Source: Cliona cf. orientalis (Eukaryota; Porifera; Demospongiae; Clionaida; Clionaidae). Taken from it: a DNA stretch of 64,000 nt. Below are positions 1-12,249 of this stretch, one piece after another. The translations under genes were made by a program, and so were the position numbers. The stretch lies in NCBI GenBank assembly GCA_963930775.1, contig OZ005692.1:10707029-10771028 (forward strand). Reading direction: 5' to 3'. The notes beneath the pieces were generated by a model that saw only the letters and a program-made list of their open reading frames with translations, was not told the origin of the DNA and did not search any database. Position 1 is the first letter of the stretch. The number at the start of each line of letters is the position of its first letter.

Positions 1-46
1 ATTTGGAAGGATTTGGCAATTTCTCATTTTTGTGAGAGAGACTCAC

Positions 47-3000
47 CGAGTGTTCATCAGGCATCATTCCTGCAATCTCATAAGCTCTGTATTCGTGGTC
101 TGACTTACAGGCAAGCTGGAGAGAAAAATGACGAAATTGTGTAAAAATTGTACAACAGCAGAAACATTATAATTATTCTCTTACAGCGAAGAGTTTCATG
201 AGGTGCTGTACTTGAGCAGATCCAGAGTCCACTCCCGGTCTACCAGATAACAACCAAGTCTGGATATACTGACTCTATACAAACAAAAACATCCATGGAT
301 AAACACAATATATATATAGGCAATAATATGGACAAAATTAAAATCATTGGGGTGCACCGCTCAATTATAGCAACAAATTTGGAGAGATTTTTAATAAATT
401 TAATTTGGTGATTAATTCTGGTAAATTTGGTAAAAATCGCCAAAATTGAAAAATCACCAGCTTTGCTTAATGCATGGACACCCATGGAGGTAAAAGAATT
501 CAGATCACCAAATTTAAGTTTTTCCAACACTAAGTGGGAGTCGTTTCGCAAAATTTATTCGGCATCAAATTAATATTGTACTGACCTCTAGTGAAGATTT
601 ATCAGTGGTAGCATCGCACAGTGGCAGGTGAAGCTGCAGTGTGTTCATCACTGGCTTAGGCTGAACTGGAGGATAGTCAAGGCCTTTGCATAGGATCGCC
701 CTAAAGTTAGTATACTTACTCAGTATACTCTCTGGATATCTCAGTAAATTTCTTGTATACTATTACAATATACCTGAGTTCGTCAGGGTTGTGGGTCATA
801 CCGACGATGAAATAGTGATCGCTCTTGTTGCCGAGCTGTTTGGTCGTGTCCAAGACTGGTATCCATGACAACCCTCCATAGCAACCACTAGCGAGCACCC
901 TCACCATGCCTTTCGTATCATAACTAAATAGAACCCCTTCTTCAGAAAATCTGGAAAAAATCAAAATTAATAGCAATACCTTGAACATTGAGCTGGGAAT
1001 GAAGCTCAGGGTAACACAACATTCATGATGGTGGTTGTCATGACAGCGAAGATTTATAGTGCAATATTAGAGACATAATAGTATCATAATAGTATTATTA
1101 TAATATTGGGTAGATAAATTGCTAGGGGCTTACCCGATCCACTCCAGTTTAGCCTTCTGAGACAGAGGTAGTAAGTGGGGTGGATGGAGCTGTCTCCGCC
1201 TCTTAACGTCCAGTACCCAAACACTCAAACTGAATACATTCTCAGTACCTGGAGATATTATACATAGTCTAGTCTATTATTAATTTCATCAACTACAATG
1301 CAAGATTCAAGTGGAAATTTTTGCTGGATAAAAATTTCACCACAGCTACCTTTGTATTGCAGAAACTTTGGTGAATAATTTTTCACCAATGTGCTAAAGG
1401 TCACCATATCCTTTATGCATCATTAAAAAAAAAATTAGCATGATAAAATTTTCATCAACCAAGGGCAAGTGGCAAAAATATGTTCTCATGATGAAAATTT
1501 CGCAGGCACATGTATACAGCATTGCATGAAAAACTGTGGTAGCTGCTAATAATATTAAATCTTCAGCTTACAAGGTCCAGCCTGGTAGACAATAGCTAGC
1601 CGTCCTCCCCAGCCGGACAAGGTGACTGGATGACCCGGGACACTGATGACCTCTCGCTGAACCCCACCAACAGAAAAGAGGCGGAGCATCTGCTTATTGG
1701 TTGCTATGGCAATCCACCCATCGCCAACGGCAATGGCACGTATGGACTCCTTGGCTGTTAGGGATACACTCCAATCTCTGTTGCTGTCCCAAGAGCCAAA
1801 ATGGACACAGTGAAGCTGACTGGGGGGAGGGGGGGGAAGAGGGGGAATAAAAAATTTTTTCAGTAATGTTATTGGCCCCGGGTGCATGCCCACCACTGAC
1901 TGTCCAGGTGCCCTGCCTTGGAAATAAGTGGTTGATAGGTCAATAAAGCTATTATTGTTGTATAGCCACATTTCATTTCATGACAATTACACAATAATAT
2001 GCTGGCAGACGAATACAAATAGCACCAGAAACCAGGGATATAAGCCTGGCACAGCACAGAACATACTCCCAGTTTGATCAGTTATAGGTTTTATCAAGCT
2101 AAAGTTGAAGTGGTCGTCAACTTGAAGACCAACTAACCTTGACTGTTCATCCTGCTTCTCTGTGGCTAGTACCAGAGCCTGTTCGCTGAGGGCAGCCATG
2201 GAGTAGCCGCTCGGATTGGGCAGGGAGAACGAGTGATGAGTGCTCGTGTTGTGAAACTCCACCTCCACCATCAATGCCTCGTCATCGCTATGGGAACGGA
2301 CCACACCCACTAGATTGTACACCTACAGAATATTCAGATAACATATTATCATGAGTGGAAAACTTTCACAGATCAGTAAGAAGAGCATTTATGGAGAGCT
2401 TTTTCACAGAATGCTAAATCAGTCATATGTATAGCCTCGTCCCCAGGCTCCCCGATCTTTTTCAATGCACGATCTTTCTTCTTGCGTGCATTGAAAAAGA
2501 TCGGGGAGCCTGCGGACGAGGCTATCATATGTATAGGTAGGTGTGGTATGCCTAAAATTATACTTTCGCTGATGGCTCTCAAAACGTGAAATTTGTGAAA
2601 AATTTCTCTCTCCTCACCAAGAATCTATGCTGAAGATGCTCTGGAGTGGACGATGACTGAAAAGGAGCATGGCATTTTTCAATCATCTTCTCACTAAAAA
2701 CGGGACCCGGCTTCTTGAAGTAAGTTGGCGGAGCAATTTCATTGGTCAGTTGGTCATCCGCCAGAGGAGTGGACAGCCTAGCATCTGATTGGTTGCTATG
2801 CTCATTGCCAATAATCAAGTCTGAAACACCAGGGTCTTCCCCTTCGCTATCAAACCTTCGTCTCTTTCGTGATTGGACGATATCGTCGTCGTCATTGTCA
2901 TCCACCTCTGCTGCCTCATCATCCATGAAGTTACCATGGCGACCGTCATCCATTACATCATCATCAAAATTATCAAATATATCATCAGCTGGGATACCCT

Positions 3001-5240
3001 GGTATATGTATAAAATTAAATTTGATAATTGGCTCTAATTACAGGGATTTACTCACCTCCATTAAGAGGCTGTCGTCAACCAAAGGATCGTCAGTAGTGA
3101 CAGGAGAGGAGGAGCCAACAGTTTCGTCTGCGATCTGATTGGTCGATTCAGTCTCGGGAGGGTAGACGTTATCAAATGCTCCAATGTAACCCTCAAGGTC
3201 GGCAAAAATCAGCTGTTCCCCAATCTCGCTGCCACACCCCCTTGGGTCCCATTCCAGTGACGTGATTCCCATTCCACTCTCATTGGTGCACCTCTTGTAG
3301 GCGTTTCTGCTCCCAGTGATGCTCCACAGGACTACTGTGCCGTCCACTGCACCACTGGCGAGGTATTTCCCACAGGGTGACCAGCTCACAACATTAATGG
3401 CCTGAAAAGAGATATCAACGTACATGTCGTTAGCAGTAAATTAGTTGTGATCATATGGTCTCAAAATATTATGCCTAGTACTATGGTATACGTACATGTA
3501 CATGTACATGTACATGTATATGTATACACGTTCCAGATTCTCCTATCCAAAAGGAAGGAAAGTTTGGAGAATTATACAATGTACATGCATGTACTCTTGA
3601 AGCTACAATAGTACTATAGGCATACATGTACACTGTAAAAAATAAGTTGTTACAGTAACAACCCACGATCATAATCAATTTCTTAAGTTGTTTCCATAAC
3701 AATGCACTAAGTGATATGTTGTTACAGCAACAATTGTGGTTGTATGAAGCATTGAGGATAGTATTCACTATCCCATTTTTCTGCCATTATATAGTCCAGC
3801 AAATTCTTCCAGTTTGGCTTTGTACATTTAAGCCAGGTTCATGACAAAATTTGTTCTGTCAATGTTTCAAACAATTGAACATGTTTTGGTAACAACCCTG
3901 GGTTGTAAGAGTGTGCGGTATGGTGATGTCACATGACACGTGCATTTTCAAATCAGTACTGGCAGCTGCTTTGAAAGAACTCCTAGCTGTGTCTATATGT
4001 CTCTCTCTTATCTTGGTGCACAACATCAAAGAGAGCTTCTAAAGTGTGTCTTTTGGTAAGATTTTATATCTTAGACTATATATAGCTAGCAATTATGAGC
4101 ATTTTGTTCCAGTTTTGATATTGTATTAGCCTATAGGCTAGCCTGCATGGGCTGGTACTATGGATAAGCATGTTGTGAACTGTAGCTTGGGGTTACTTCT
4201 GCTACTTTTTTGTTATCTTTCAGCTGGCTACATGAAAAGTTAGCAAAGGAAGGGATTCCAAACTGAACTCAGTGAAAAATAGCTCACTTCAAGGGACTGT
4301 GTGACAGTTTATAAGCTCCATAAGCTAGGGTCTGAGTTAATTGGGTTGTACTGTGCAGCTACCCTTCAACTATTTAAGTCAACTCTTTCTAAATGGTAAG
4401 TGGACATTATTCTTGAAATTATTGTGCGCTATCTTACTTAATATATGTGCATGGTTCTTTCAGGTGCTAAACATGACATAGCTCACTCGCTGTGGTGCTT
4501 ATGGTCAGTCTTATGAATTATTGTCACTGTGAGCGAGACACGTGCTGCAAAATGAACACTTTACTGAGTCAAGTTTATTGAGTGGTTAGCTGATATTATT
4601 ATTTGTTATACCTGTAAAGTTTATACCTAGCTAAATAGTGTGCATTGTGTATATTTTGTAATTTGCACTTTGTTTATCTTTTTGTGACACTTTTCATGTT
4701 AGCAATACAAGATGAATTGTTACCAGAACAACCTTGTTAAACAATGTATTCATGCTTGGCAAACAATTTAAATTGTGAAGTAAACAACTTTAACTGTAAT
4801 GTGAACGACCATTGAGGCTGCCAGAAGTGTAGTACTAACGACCTTCTATAACAACCTGAGTTGTACTGGGAACAACCTTCTGTAACAACCCCCACGAAAT
4901 AAGGGTTGTTATATTTAAACTATTGTACAAACAACCCAAAAGTTGTTACTGTAACAACTATTTTTTTACAGTGTAATACTATACCTCCTTGTGGTGTTCG
5001 TCGCTAAGTGAGAATAGACACTTCCAGGATGTTCGCTCGTAAACTTTGACCTCTGATCCCACAGGTACGGCTAATATCTAAAAATAAAATTAAATTTTGA
5101 TGATATTGTCTTTGATGTCTCATAAAAAGCTACTGTTAGCTTACCTTTCCAGTGCTAGGCTGCCAAGCCAGGTGACAGAGAGACGGGGCCAGAGTGACAT
5201 CATTATATTTAGGAAGGAGAGGAAGAGTCTGGATACATTC
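47..5240 (-). CDS. WDHD1: WDHD1 (AND-1/Ctf4) exons 5-15, gene continues past the left edge
   Basis: WDHD1 is a replisome scaffold linking the CMG helicase to DNA polymerase alpha in the nucleus. Exons I place on the minus strand: 5 (5145-5240), 6 (4985-5077), 7 (3057-3401), 8 (2618-2998), 9 (2138-2322), 10 (1572-1819), 11 (1134-1248), 12 (774-950), 13 (586-700), 14 (185-274) and 15 (47-115). All are bounded by AG/GT and all join in frame. Recognisable stretches are the WD motif INVVSWSPCGKYLASG in exon 7, an acidic Asp-rich linker with RKRRR in exon 8, and the second (SepB-type) propeller in exons 9-13 (VEFHNTSTHHSF, LRLFSVGGVQREV, GNKSDHYFIVGM). These match my knowledge of animal WDHD1. The HMG box would lie beyond the window. 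Exon 14 was chosen by phase and is the least certain. Confidence 0.93.
2432..2524. mobile_element. 93-bp foldback element with 9-bp target duplication, in WDHD1 intron 8
   Basis: Two arms of about 40 bp (2432-2471 and 2485-2524) are reverse complements with one mismatch, around a 13-nt loop. The flanks repeat tcatatgta (2423-2431 and 2525-2533). A 9-bp duplication is usual for Mutator-like elements. There is no coding capacity. Confidence 0.7.
3631..4973. mobile_element. Non-autonomous CACTA-like element, 1.34 kb, in WDHD1 intron 6
   Basis: The ends are CACTGTAAAAAA and TTTTTTTACAGTG, and the inverted similarity extends over roughly 35-40 bp. Both flanks are TA (3629-3630 and 4974-4975). The subterminal regions repeat gttgtta/taacaac motifs in both orientations, as in CACTA (EnSpm) elements. 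I see no transposase. It ends 11 bp from exon 6, just beyond the splice donor. CACTA is inferred from the CACTG terminus and short duplication; another TA-targeting family is possible. Confidence 0.6.
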
Positions 5241-5285
5241 CTATGATGGTAGTGCATACATGTATACATAATAGCTACCATAATA

Positions 5286-5498
5286 CCGTATAGTGGGAAA
5301 CTTTCGAGGGAAAAATCTTCATGAATTTCTTGATTTTTATAGCCTGTTCTCATTGGCAAAAATTTATTCTGCAAATTTTGTGCTGTGCAATTGCATAGAA
5401 GCAATCAGTTTAACATTCCATGAAAGTTTTCTCTGTGAAATGCTCACTTCCTATTCATCCGTGAAAGTTTTCTCCCTTGAAGGTCTTCCGCTATACAG
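5286..5498. mobile_element. MITE with CCGTATAG-type ends
   Basis: Inverted ends (ccgtatagtgggaaactttc and its imperfect complement ending ctatacag) are flanked by TA on both sides. The same family recurs at 22168-22371. It lies between WDHD1 exon 5 and the K1 leader repeats. Confidence 0.6.
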
Positions 5499-5500
5499 TA

Positions 5501-6866
5501 GCCAAGAATTTCACTGGGCAAATTTTCACCAAGCCTATCTATATCAGATTCTGCCTTTACTTACAGAAACATTCAGATTTTAATGTGATACATGGGAATG
5601 GCATGCCTAAAATTTCGTGGAGAATACTTTTGTGGGTGGTAGCCAAAATGGCAAAAAATTTCTCTTGATGCCGGTAAATATATTGGCTATAGTATATATA
5701 TCACAATGGGAACCATGATTATGAATAATTTAAGCAAACTACATGTATGGACTTCATGAGCAGGGGAGTTTTGGAAGCTAGGTAGTCACATGGTCTATGA
5801 AATTTTTTTTATTTATGCCCCTTTATTATATTCTGTGAAATGCGCTTGCTTGCTACTGATATGTTTAAATATCATGGGCTAGAGTGACATTATTACACTT
5901 AGGAAGGAGAGGGAGAGTCTGGATACACTCCAGGACCTATGGTGGTAGTGCATACATGTATGTATACTTAATAGCTACCATATTATTATAGCCAAGAATT
6001 TTTCACCGGACAGATTTTCACCAAGCCTAGCTAGCTATGTCTGCATTAATTTATAGAAACATTCAGTGGAATAAATTTTAATGTGGTAAAGTTGCCATCT
6101 CTTCTATGCAACCGTTAACGAAGAGCAGAATAAATTTTTGCCAATGTGAACAGGTATAGCCAAAATATTGGCAAAAGTTTTCTCTTGATGTAAATATTGG
6201 CTATATATAATATATCATAATGGGAGCCACGATTATGAATAACTTTACATGCATGTATGGATTTCATGAGCAGGGAGTAGGGGGAGTTTTGGTAGCTAGG
6301 TATAGTCACATGGTCTATGAAAATCGTTTTTATTTACGCCCCTTTTTATATTCTATGAAATGCACTTGCTTCAGCCTTGCTACTGGTATGTTTAAGTGTC
6401 ATGGGATACCATAATAATTATTATAGCCAAGAATTTCACCAGACAGATTTTCACCAAGCTTAGCTATGTCTGCATTAATCTACAGAAATTAACATTCAAT
6501 GAAATAATTGTGGTAAAGTTGCCACGTCTTCTATGCAATCGTCAACACGGGACAAAATTTGTAGAATAAATTTTTGCCAGTCAGAACAGGTAGCCAAATT
6601 TTTTTTATCTTGGTGTAAATATTGGCTATGGTATATTAAATATTATACATATACTTAAGGAACGTATTTATCGGTAGATCTATAGTAATGGGAACCATGA
6701 TGATGAATAACTTAAGCAAACTATATGTGTGGACTTCATGAGCAGGGAGTAGGGGGAGTTTTGGTAGCTATAGGTAGTCACATGGTCTATGAAAATTGTT
6801 CTCTATTTACGCCCCTTTATAAATTCTGTGAAATGCACTTACTTGCTACTGGTATGTTCAAGTGTC
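5501..6866 (+). repeat. Triplicated K1 leader/promoter block with a second partial copy of WDHD1 exon 5
   Basis: Three imperfect tandem copies with a period of roughly 430-490 bp start near 5501, 5990 and 6424. Each ends with the kinase leader (gagcaggg...agtcacatggtctatga...cgcccctt) and a ...gtgtcATGg-like start (near 5873, 6402 and 6867). Only the last copy is joined to kinase code. Just after the first copy, 5878-5944 resembles the 5' half of WDHD1 exon 5 on the minus strand without a full reading frame. No other gene is seen here. Confidence 0.65.
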
Positions 6867-9800
6867 ATGGCTGTGAAACCAGCAACATTCACTGGGTTTG
6901 ATCCCTACAAGCTGACTGGAGTTACAGTGACAGATCGAAAGCTGGGACATGGCTCCTATGCTACTGTGCTAGAACTGGAGTACATGGGACTGAAATGTGC
7001 TGGCAAGAAGATCCATGAACTGCTGCTAGAGCAGGGAGATGCCAGCTACACTGTTTGCAGATTCGAGAAAGAATGTCGTCTACTTAGTGAAGTACGCCAC
7101 CCCAACATTGTCCAATTTCTGGGAGTCTATTTCCAGCAAGGAGTGCGAGCACCCATCCTAGTCATGGAGTTTCTCCCCACCAACCTCACCTCCTGCATTG
7201 AGCAATATGGCATTCTCTCAAAGGAGATCAGCTACTCCATCCTTCGTGATGTGGCCCTGGGCTTACGCTACCTCCACAGCCAAACTCCTCCCATCATTCA
7301 CCGAGATCTCTCTTCCAACAATGTCCTTCTCACCCCCAACATGACAGCCAAGATCTCTGATCTGGGTGTGGCAAGTATATTCAAAAAGTTGACCCCTCTA
7401 CAGGTCAGTCGCATGACCCAGACTCCTGGCACCCCTGCCTTCATGCCACCAGAGGTGATGGTAGCCAACCCCAACTATGGCACAAGTGTTGACATGTTCT
7501 CCTACGGCATTATGATGATCCACATGCTCAGTGGTCAGTGGCCAGAGCCACAGGTTGGTCCGAGTCGAACTGAAGGAGGCGAACTAATTTCAATCACAGA
7601 AGCTGAACGACGTGAGGAGTATTTTGAAGCGATTAACGATGGTCATCCTCTGAAGGAGTTTGCTCAAAGATGCATCAATAATGATCCCCAGCTGAGACCA
7701 CATGCTGGTGATATTATTGGGCGAGTTAGTCGAGTACGAACACCGTTTCCTGCCAACCAACTGGAAATGCTGAGACAAATTGAGCAACTAAAATTAAAGT
7801 ATTCCAGTGAAATTGAACAGCTTCAACTTAAATTGAGGGATATGAATACTCAGAGACAATTGACAAATGATGAAACCAAAGCAGAAAAAACAGAACTCGA
7901 ATCGAACATTAGAACTTTAGAAAACCAAGTACAAACGCTACTTCAAGAACCTACAAGACAAATGACAGAGGCACAAGAACAATATAGAATACAATTGGAA
8001 AGGGAAAGGGAAACATATGAAGTACAGCTTACTAGTGAGAGAGAAGCAAACAGCATATTGAAATTTGAAATAACTAATGTTAATTCAAAGCTACAATCTG
8101 AAAAAATAGGGAAGGATTCTACCATTCAAGAAATGGATGCCTCTATCCAACGAAAGGATTCTGAACTTGAAGCCAAAAGCAGAGCTTTAAAAGAGAAAGA
8201 TGAAACTATCTCAGAATTGAATAAACAAATCACCAAAGCAAGAGAGTACCTGGCTACTAGTAAACTACAGGTGAGTGCTTACACTACTTCTGATTATCTG
8301 CATGTATACATGTAGATATGCATGAACACCTGCAGCTAATGCAGGAGGCCATGTCTAGACAGCTTCCATGATTTTTTAAGCATAGATATGCATGAACACC
8401 TGTAGCTATAGTGCAGGAGGCCATGTTTAGACAGCTTCCATGATTTTTTTAGCATAGATATGCATGAACACCTGCAGCTAATGCAGGAGGCCATGTCTAG
8501 ACAGCTTCCATGATTTTTTTAAGCATAGATATGCATGAACACCTGTAGCTATAGTGCAGGAGGCCATGTTTAGACAGCTTACATGATTTTTTTAGCATAT
8601 AGATATGCATGAATACCTGCAGCTTATGCAGGAGGCCATGTCTAGCATAGATATGCATGAACACCTGTGGCTCATGCACCAGGCCATGTTTAAACAGCTT
8701 CCATGATTTTTTTAGCATAGATATGCATGAACACCTGCAGCTAATGCAGGAGGCCATGTCTAGACAGCTTCCATGATTTTTTTAAGCATAGATATGCATG
8801 AACACCTGTAGCTATAGTGCAGGAGGCCATGTTTAGACAGCTTACATGATTTTTTAGCATAGATATGCATGAATACCTGCAGCTTATGCAGGAGGCCATG
8901 TCTGGCATAGATATGCATGAACACCTGTGGCTCATGCACCAGGCCATGTCTAGACAGCTTCCATGATTTTTTTAGCATAGATATATGCATGAACACCTGC
9001 AGCTAATGCAGGAGGCCATGCATGTCTAGACAGCTTCCATGATTTTTTTAAGCATATCCAGGTCAAAGCAAAGGACCTATATTAATATTATTATATATAG
9101 ACATGAATCTTATCAACTGTTTCAGATGTGAATTACAACATAATCTTTTTACTATACTGTATTGGTCTGTCCAGGACTCCCCCCATGTAATAATGTGAAT
9201 TTAATATCAGGATTAATATTAATAGCTCTCCAGATCATATACTCTGAATGATATTGTATATCAAGCATAAAATCTGAGACTCAGATAGCTTGACAATCCT
9301 TACCTATTATTGTGTGGACGACAGCAGTGCATTGTGCATTATAGAAAAGTAGACTCTGGGATCATAAATTTTTAAGGAGCAATGCCCCCTCCCTCAACAG
9401 TTTCAGCGAACAACCTTATGATGCAGTCAATAATATTCACTAATAATTATTATAATGACCACAGGCACTTCAGGTTAGTATCACTTGGAAACCATGTGCT
9501 AACCTACCAGTCAAATTAAACGGAGGACTTACAACAGTCATCAATGGCAAGGTCTACTGTGGGGGAGGAAAGACTTGTAATACTGAGGATGCGTACATTG
9601 TCTACTGTTATGACCCATCACAAGACAATTGGACCACTCTACCACCACTTCCTGTCAATTGCTTCGGTCTGGGTCAAGTCAATGGTAAGCCAGTAGCGGT
9701 TGGGGGATGTAAAAACAGAGCAACAAACGATGTATACATGTATGATGAGCAATCTCAAATATGGGAGCAGACCATTCCTCCCATGCCAACAGCTAGATGG

Positions 9801-10415
9801 TCCCCAGATGTCTTGAGCCTCCAGTCAGCACTTGTAGTGGCAGGTGGATGCATATCATTGATATCATCAACATTTACAGCAGCAGTTGAAATCTTCAAAC
9901 CAGGCACATCACAATGGTACAAAGCTGACGCACTACCAACAGCGTGTAGTCACATATCACTTGGTCTAGTTGCTATCAACAACACATGCTATGCACTAGG
10001 AGGATACTGCAGCGGATCAAACCTCACTCAAGCGCTCCATGCCTCAGTTGATGATCTCCTTGGCAATGCTGTACCAGCCAACCAGACAACCAATAGTGGT
10101 AGCAGTGACACTCACGATCAGTCAGCTTGGAAGACTCTACCCAACACTCCAACCTATCAACCAGCTGCAGCTGTGCTAGCTGGCCACCTTCTTGCTATAG
10201 GAGGGAAAGAAATCTCTGGAGGAGATGCTGCCAAGAAGGAAGTCTACATGTACTCTCCCTCCGCCAACTCCTGGGTCTACATCAATGATCTACCTGCTCC
10301 ACGATCTGCCACTGCAGCTGCTGATTTATCATCAACAGAGGTCCTAGTGATTGGAGGCTGGGATGATGATGGTATAATGGATACTGTGTACAAGGGTACA
10401 CTTACATTACAGTAA
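6867..10415 (+). CDS. K1: kelch kinase, subfamily B, intact
   Basis: Exon 1 is 6867-8270 (468 codons), exon 2 is 9465-10415 (316 codons plus stop); predicted protein 784 residues. The start at 6867 was chosen because all paralogs share agtgtcATGgct there, although the frame is open 26 codons further up. The kinase domain has the glycine loop GHGSYATV, the CAGKK lysine, HRDLSSNN, DLG in place of DFG, and a PPE motif. A short charged coiled coil follows, then six kelch blades. The donor CAG/gtgagt and acceptor accacag/GCA keep phase 0. The coiled coil is shorter than in the paralogs. The gene lies wholly within WDHD1 intron 4 on the opposite strand. Function is inferred as a cytosolic serine/threonine or tyrosine kinase of TKL type; there is no signal peptide or membrane segment in the predicted protein. 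Confidence 0.9.
8311..9057. repeat. Minisatellite of ~70-bp units in the K1 intron
   Basis: About ten copies of a unit with gatatgcatgaacacctg, gcaggaggccatgt and agacagcttccatgattttt. Two variants alternate (ctgcagctaatgcagg and ctgtagctatagtgcagg), giving a ~140-bp higher-order period. Open frames across it are products of the repeat. Confidence 0.85.
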
Positions 10416-11001
10416 CTATGACGATGCACATGAACACGACATTCTACTTTTGACTTAATACAAGAGCAGTCTGTTCAAGTGATATAACTTACAGCCGTAT
10501 ACACAACCATGTTTATCGTATGCTATAATATGTATAATTTTTATATAATTATGGACAGTATGTTATATATTGTGCATGCAGAGATATTATATTAACCAAT
10601 TAATTATTATGAACAGTATTATAATATTGTGTTTTGCAGATAATATTATATCTTAACCAATTATGACTATATATGGATAGTATGTTGTGTTGTGCAGAGA
10701 TTATAATTGTAGATCTATGCAGCTATGTATAGTTAAATTTTTATATCTTAACCAATTACAAAATTATGATAGTATGTTATAATGTTATGATTATAGATAT
10801 CTTATATCGCATGGTTAACGTACTATAATATCGTATGGTTGGTATTCATGTACTACAGGATATCTAGCATGGGACTGCAATTGCAAAGGTCACCCCTCAG
10901 AATCAATAAACTTATATTAATTCATTGCCCCCACCAGGCTCAAACTCTGCAAGACTCCCCCAACCACCCCATCATTGAATTTAATTACTGCTTGGCTGCA
11001 C
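10416..11001. other. AT-rich spacer between the K1 stop codon and WDHD1 exon 4
   Basis: Contains repeated short AT-rich segments (attatggacagtatgttat variants near 10550, 10610, 10670 and 10770). It probably holds the K1 3' UTR. No gene seen. Confidence 0.5.
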
Positions 11002-12249
11002 CTTATTTAGAAGAGACCATATTTTCACCGATCCATCACAGCAGGAAGAGCCCTGCAGTGGATTTATTAGTGCACTATAAAATTATGTAGGCATTGATAA
11101 AAGTAAGATTCAAGTATTGGTATAGAGAGACTCTATAAGTACAGAAAAGTGAACTTGGCTTTAAATTTCATACTGCATGCTTCCACCTGCTAACTTCACT
11201 CGCCTCATACCATCACATAAATATTATTATGTAACCATCTGAACACAATAATTTTTAGATATTAGCTCACCAATAATTCCCCCCGGGGGTCAAATTTCAC
11301 CCAGAGCAGGGGGGCCTCGTGTCCGTGTAGGGTGTACGTCTTTGATGAGTCAGCAATCTCCACAACCTTGATGGTGAACTCTGCTGACCCGGCAGCTAGG
11401 TGGGTGTGGCCAACACTGACATCCAGGCATGTGACTGGAGCTGTGAATCTCATTAAGATACCTTCACATGATCCCTAAGAGAGAAATTCACATGTACACA
11501 AAATTGAACGTTTAAAAAGATATATAGTGAACAAAATTGACATATTTTGGGCCAAGAGCAGGATATTAGTTGCCATAAAGCGACATTAGTCACATTATGC
11601 ATGAAAAAATTATGCAATTCGTCAAGACACTCTTACTTTATTAATATGTTATCTTCATGCATGTGTATGGCATTATTCGGTATAGAACAAAGATTACTAC
11701 TGGCTTACATTAGTAGTGAATGCCTGTACAGTGTTATCATCCATTGCCACGGCAACAACATCAGCCCCGCCCCCCTCCTCCTCCTCCTCCCGCTCGGCAG
11801 GTGCTGTGTAGCAGACCAGGGCAGTGAGTTTGGAGGAGGAAACAGAGAACTCAGAAACATCATCATCTTCGAGATCAACAAACGTACGCACATCACAGTC
11901 ACTGCCACACGTCGCTATGTGCCTGGGGGAAGACAACAAGCAACATGGGTACAATTTATGGGTGAGGTAAAGGTCGTCACTGTTGACCATCACTCCAAGG
12001 TTCTAGCAGCTTTCGAGAGCTCGTAGTTCAGACTGTGTAGTCAATAGATCATTACGTTAGTCTATTCACTACTTTATATAATAGAATAACAGTCGTAGGA
12101 CCTCATATTATCTCTGTGCTAGCCATGATTTAATTTGATAGGTCCTGTATTCATCGAGACAAAAAGTGGACGGACCTTTTAGAGTTGAAGGTGAGATGAG
12201 TGGGGCCCTCAGAGTGAGCGTAGCGTCGGGAAGCAGGCTCACAACTCAT
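11002..12249 (-). CDS. WDHD1: WDHD1 exons 1-4, cassette 1 (the intact copy)
   Basis: Exon 1 is 12176-12249 and starts ATG AGC TGT (MSCEPASRRYAHSEG). Exon 2 is 11709-11922, exon 3 is 11271-11474 and exon 4 is 11002-11052. All have consensus AG/GT borders and the phases agree; exon 4 then joins exon 5 at 5240 in phase 0. The product is the N-terminal WD40 propeller: CGSDCDVRTF, an acidic EREEEEE stretch coded by a GAG run, HTHLAAGSAEFTIKVV and SCCDGSVKIW. These match the start of animal WDHD1. It is the only one of six cassettes in which all four exons are open and correctly phased, so it most likely supplies the real 5' end. The intron 4 it implies (5241-11001) contains K1. Confidence 0.92.

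Noticed and set aside
240-551. 103-codon minus-strand frame in a WDHD1 intron
   Set aside because: It lies mostly between exons 13 and 14, AT-rich and hydrophobic with no WDHD1 similarity; only 240-274 belongs to exon 14, in another frame.
2432-2524. Hairpin as a transcription terminator
   Set aside because: The context is a eukaryotic intron and the 9-bp flanking duplication indicates insertion.
8311-9057. Regular repeats that might suggest a CRISPR array
   Set aside because: No unique spacers between repeats; the whole unit repeats, and the context is a eukaryotic intron.
11547-12026. 159-codon plus-strand open frame over WDHD1 exon 2
   Set aside because: It is the complement of a well-supported exon and its C/T-rich part encodes low complexity.
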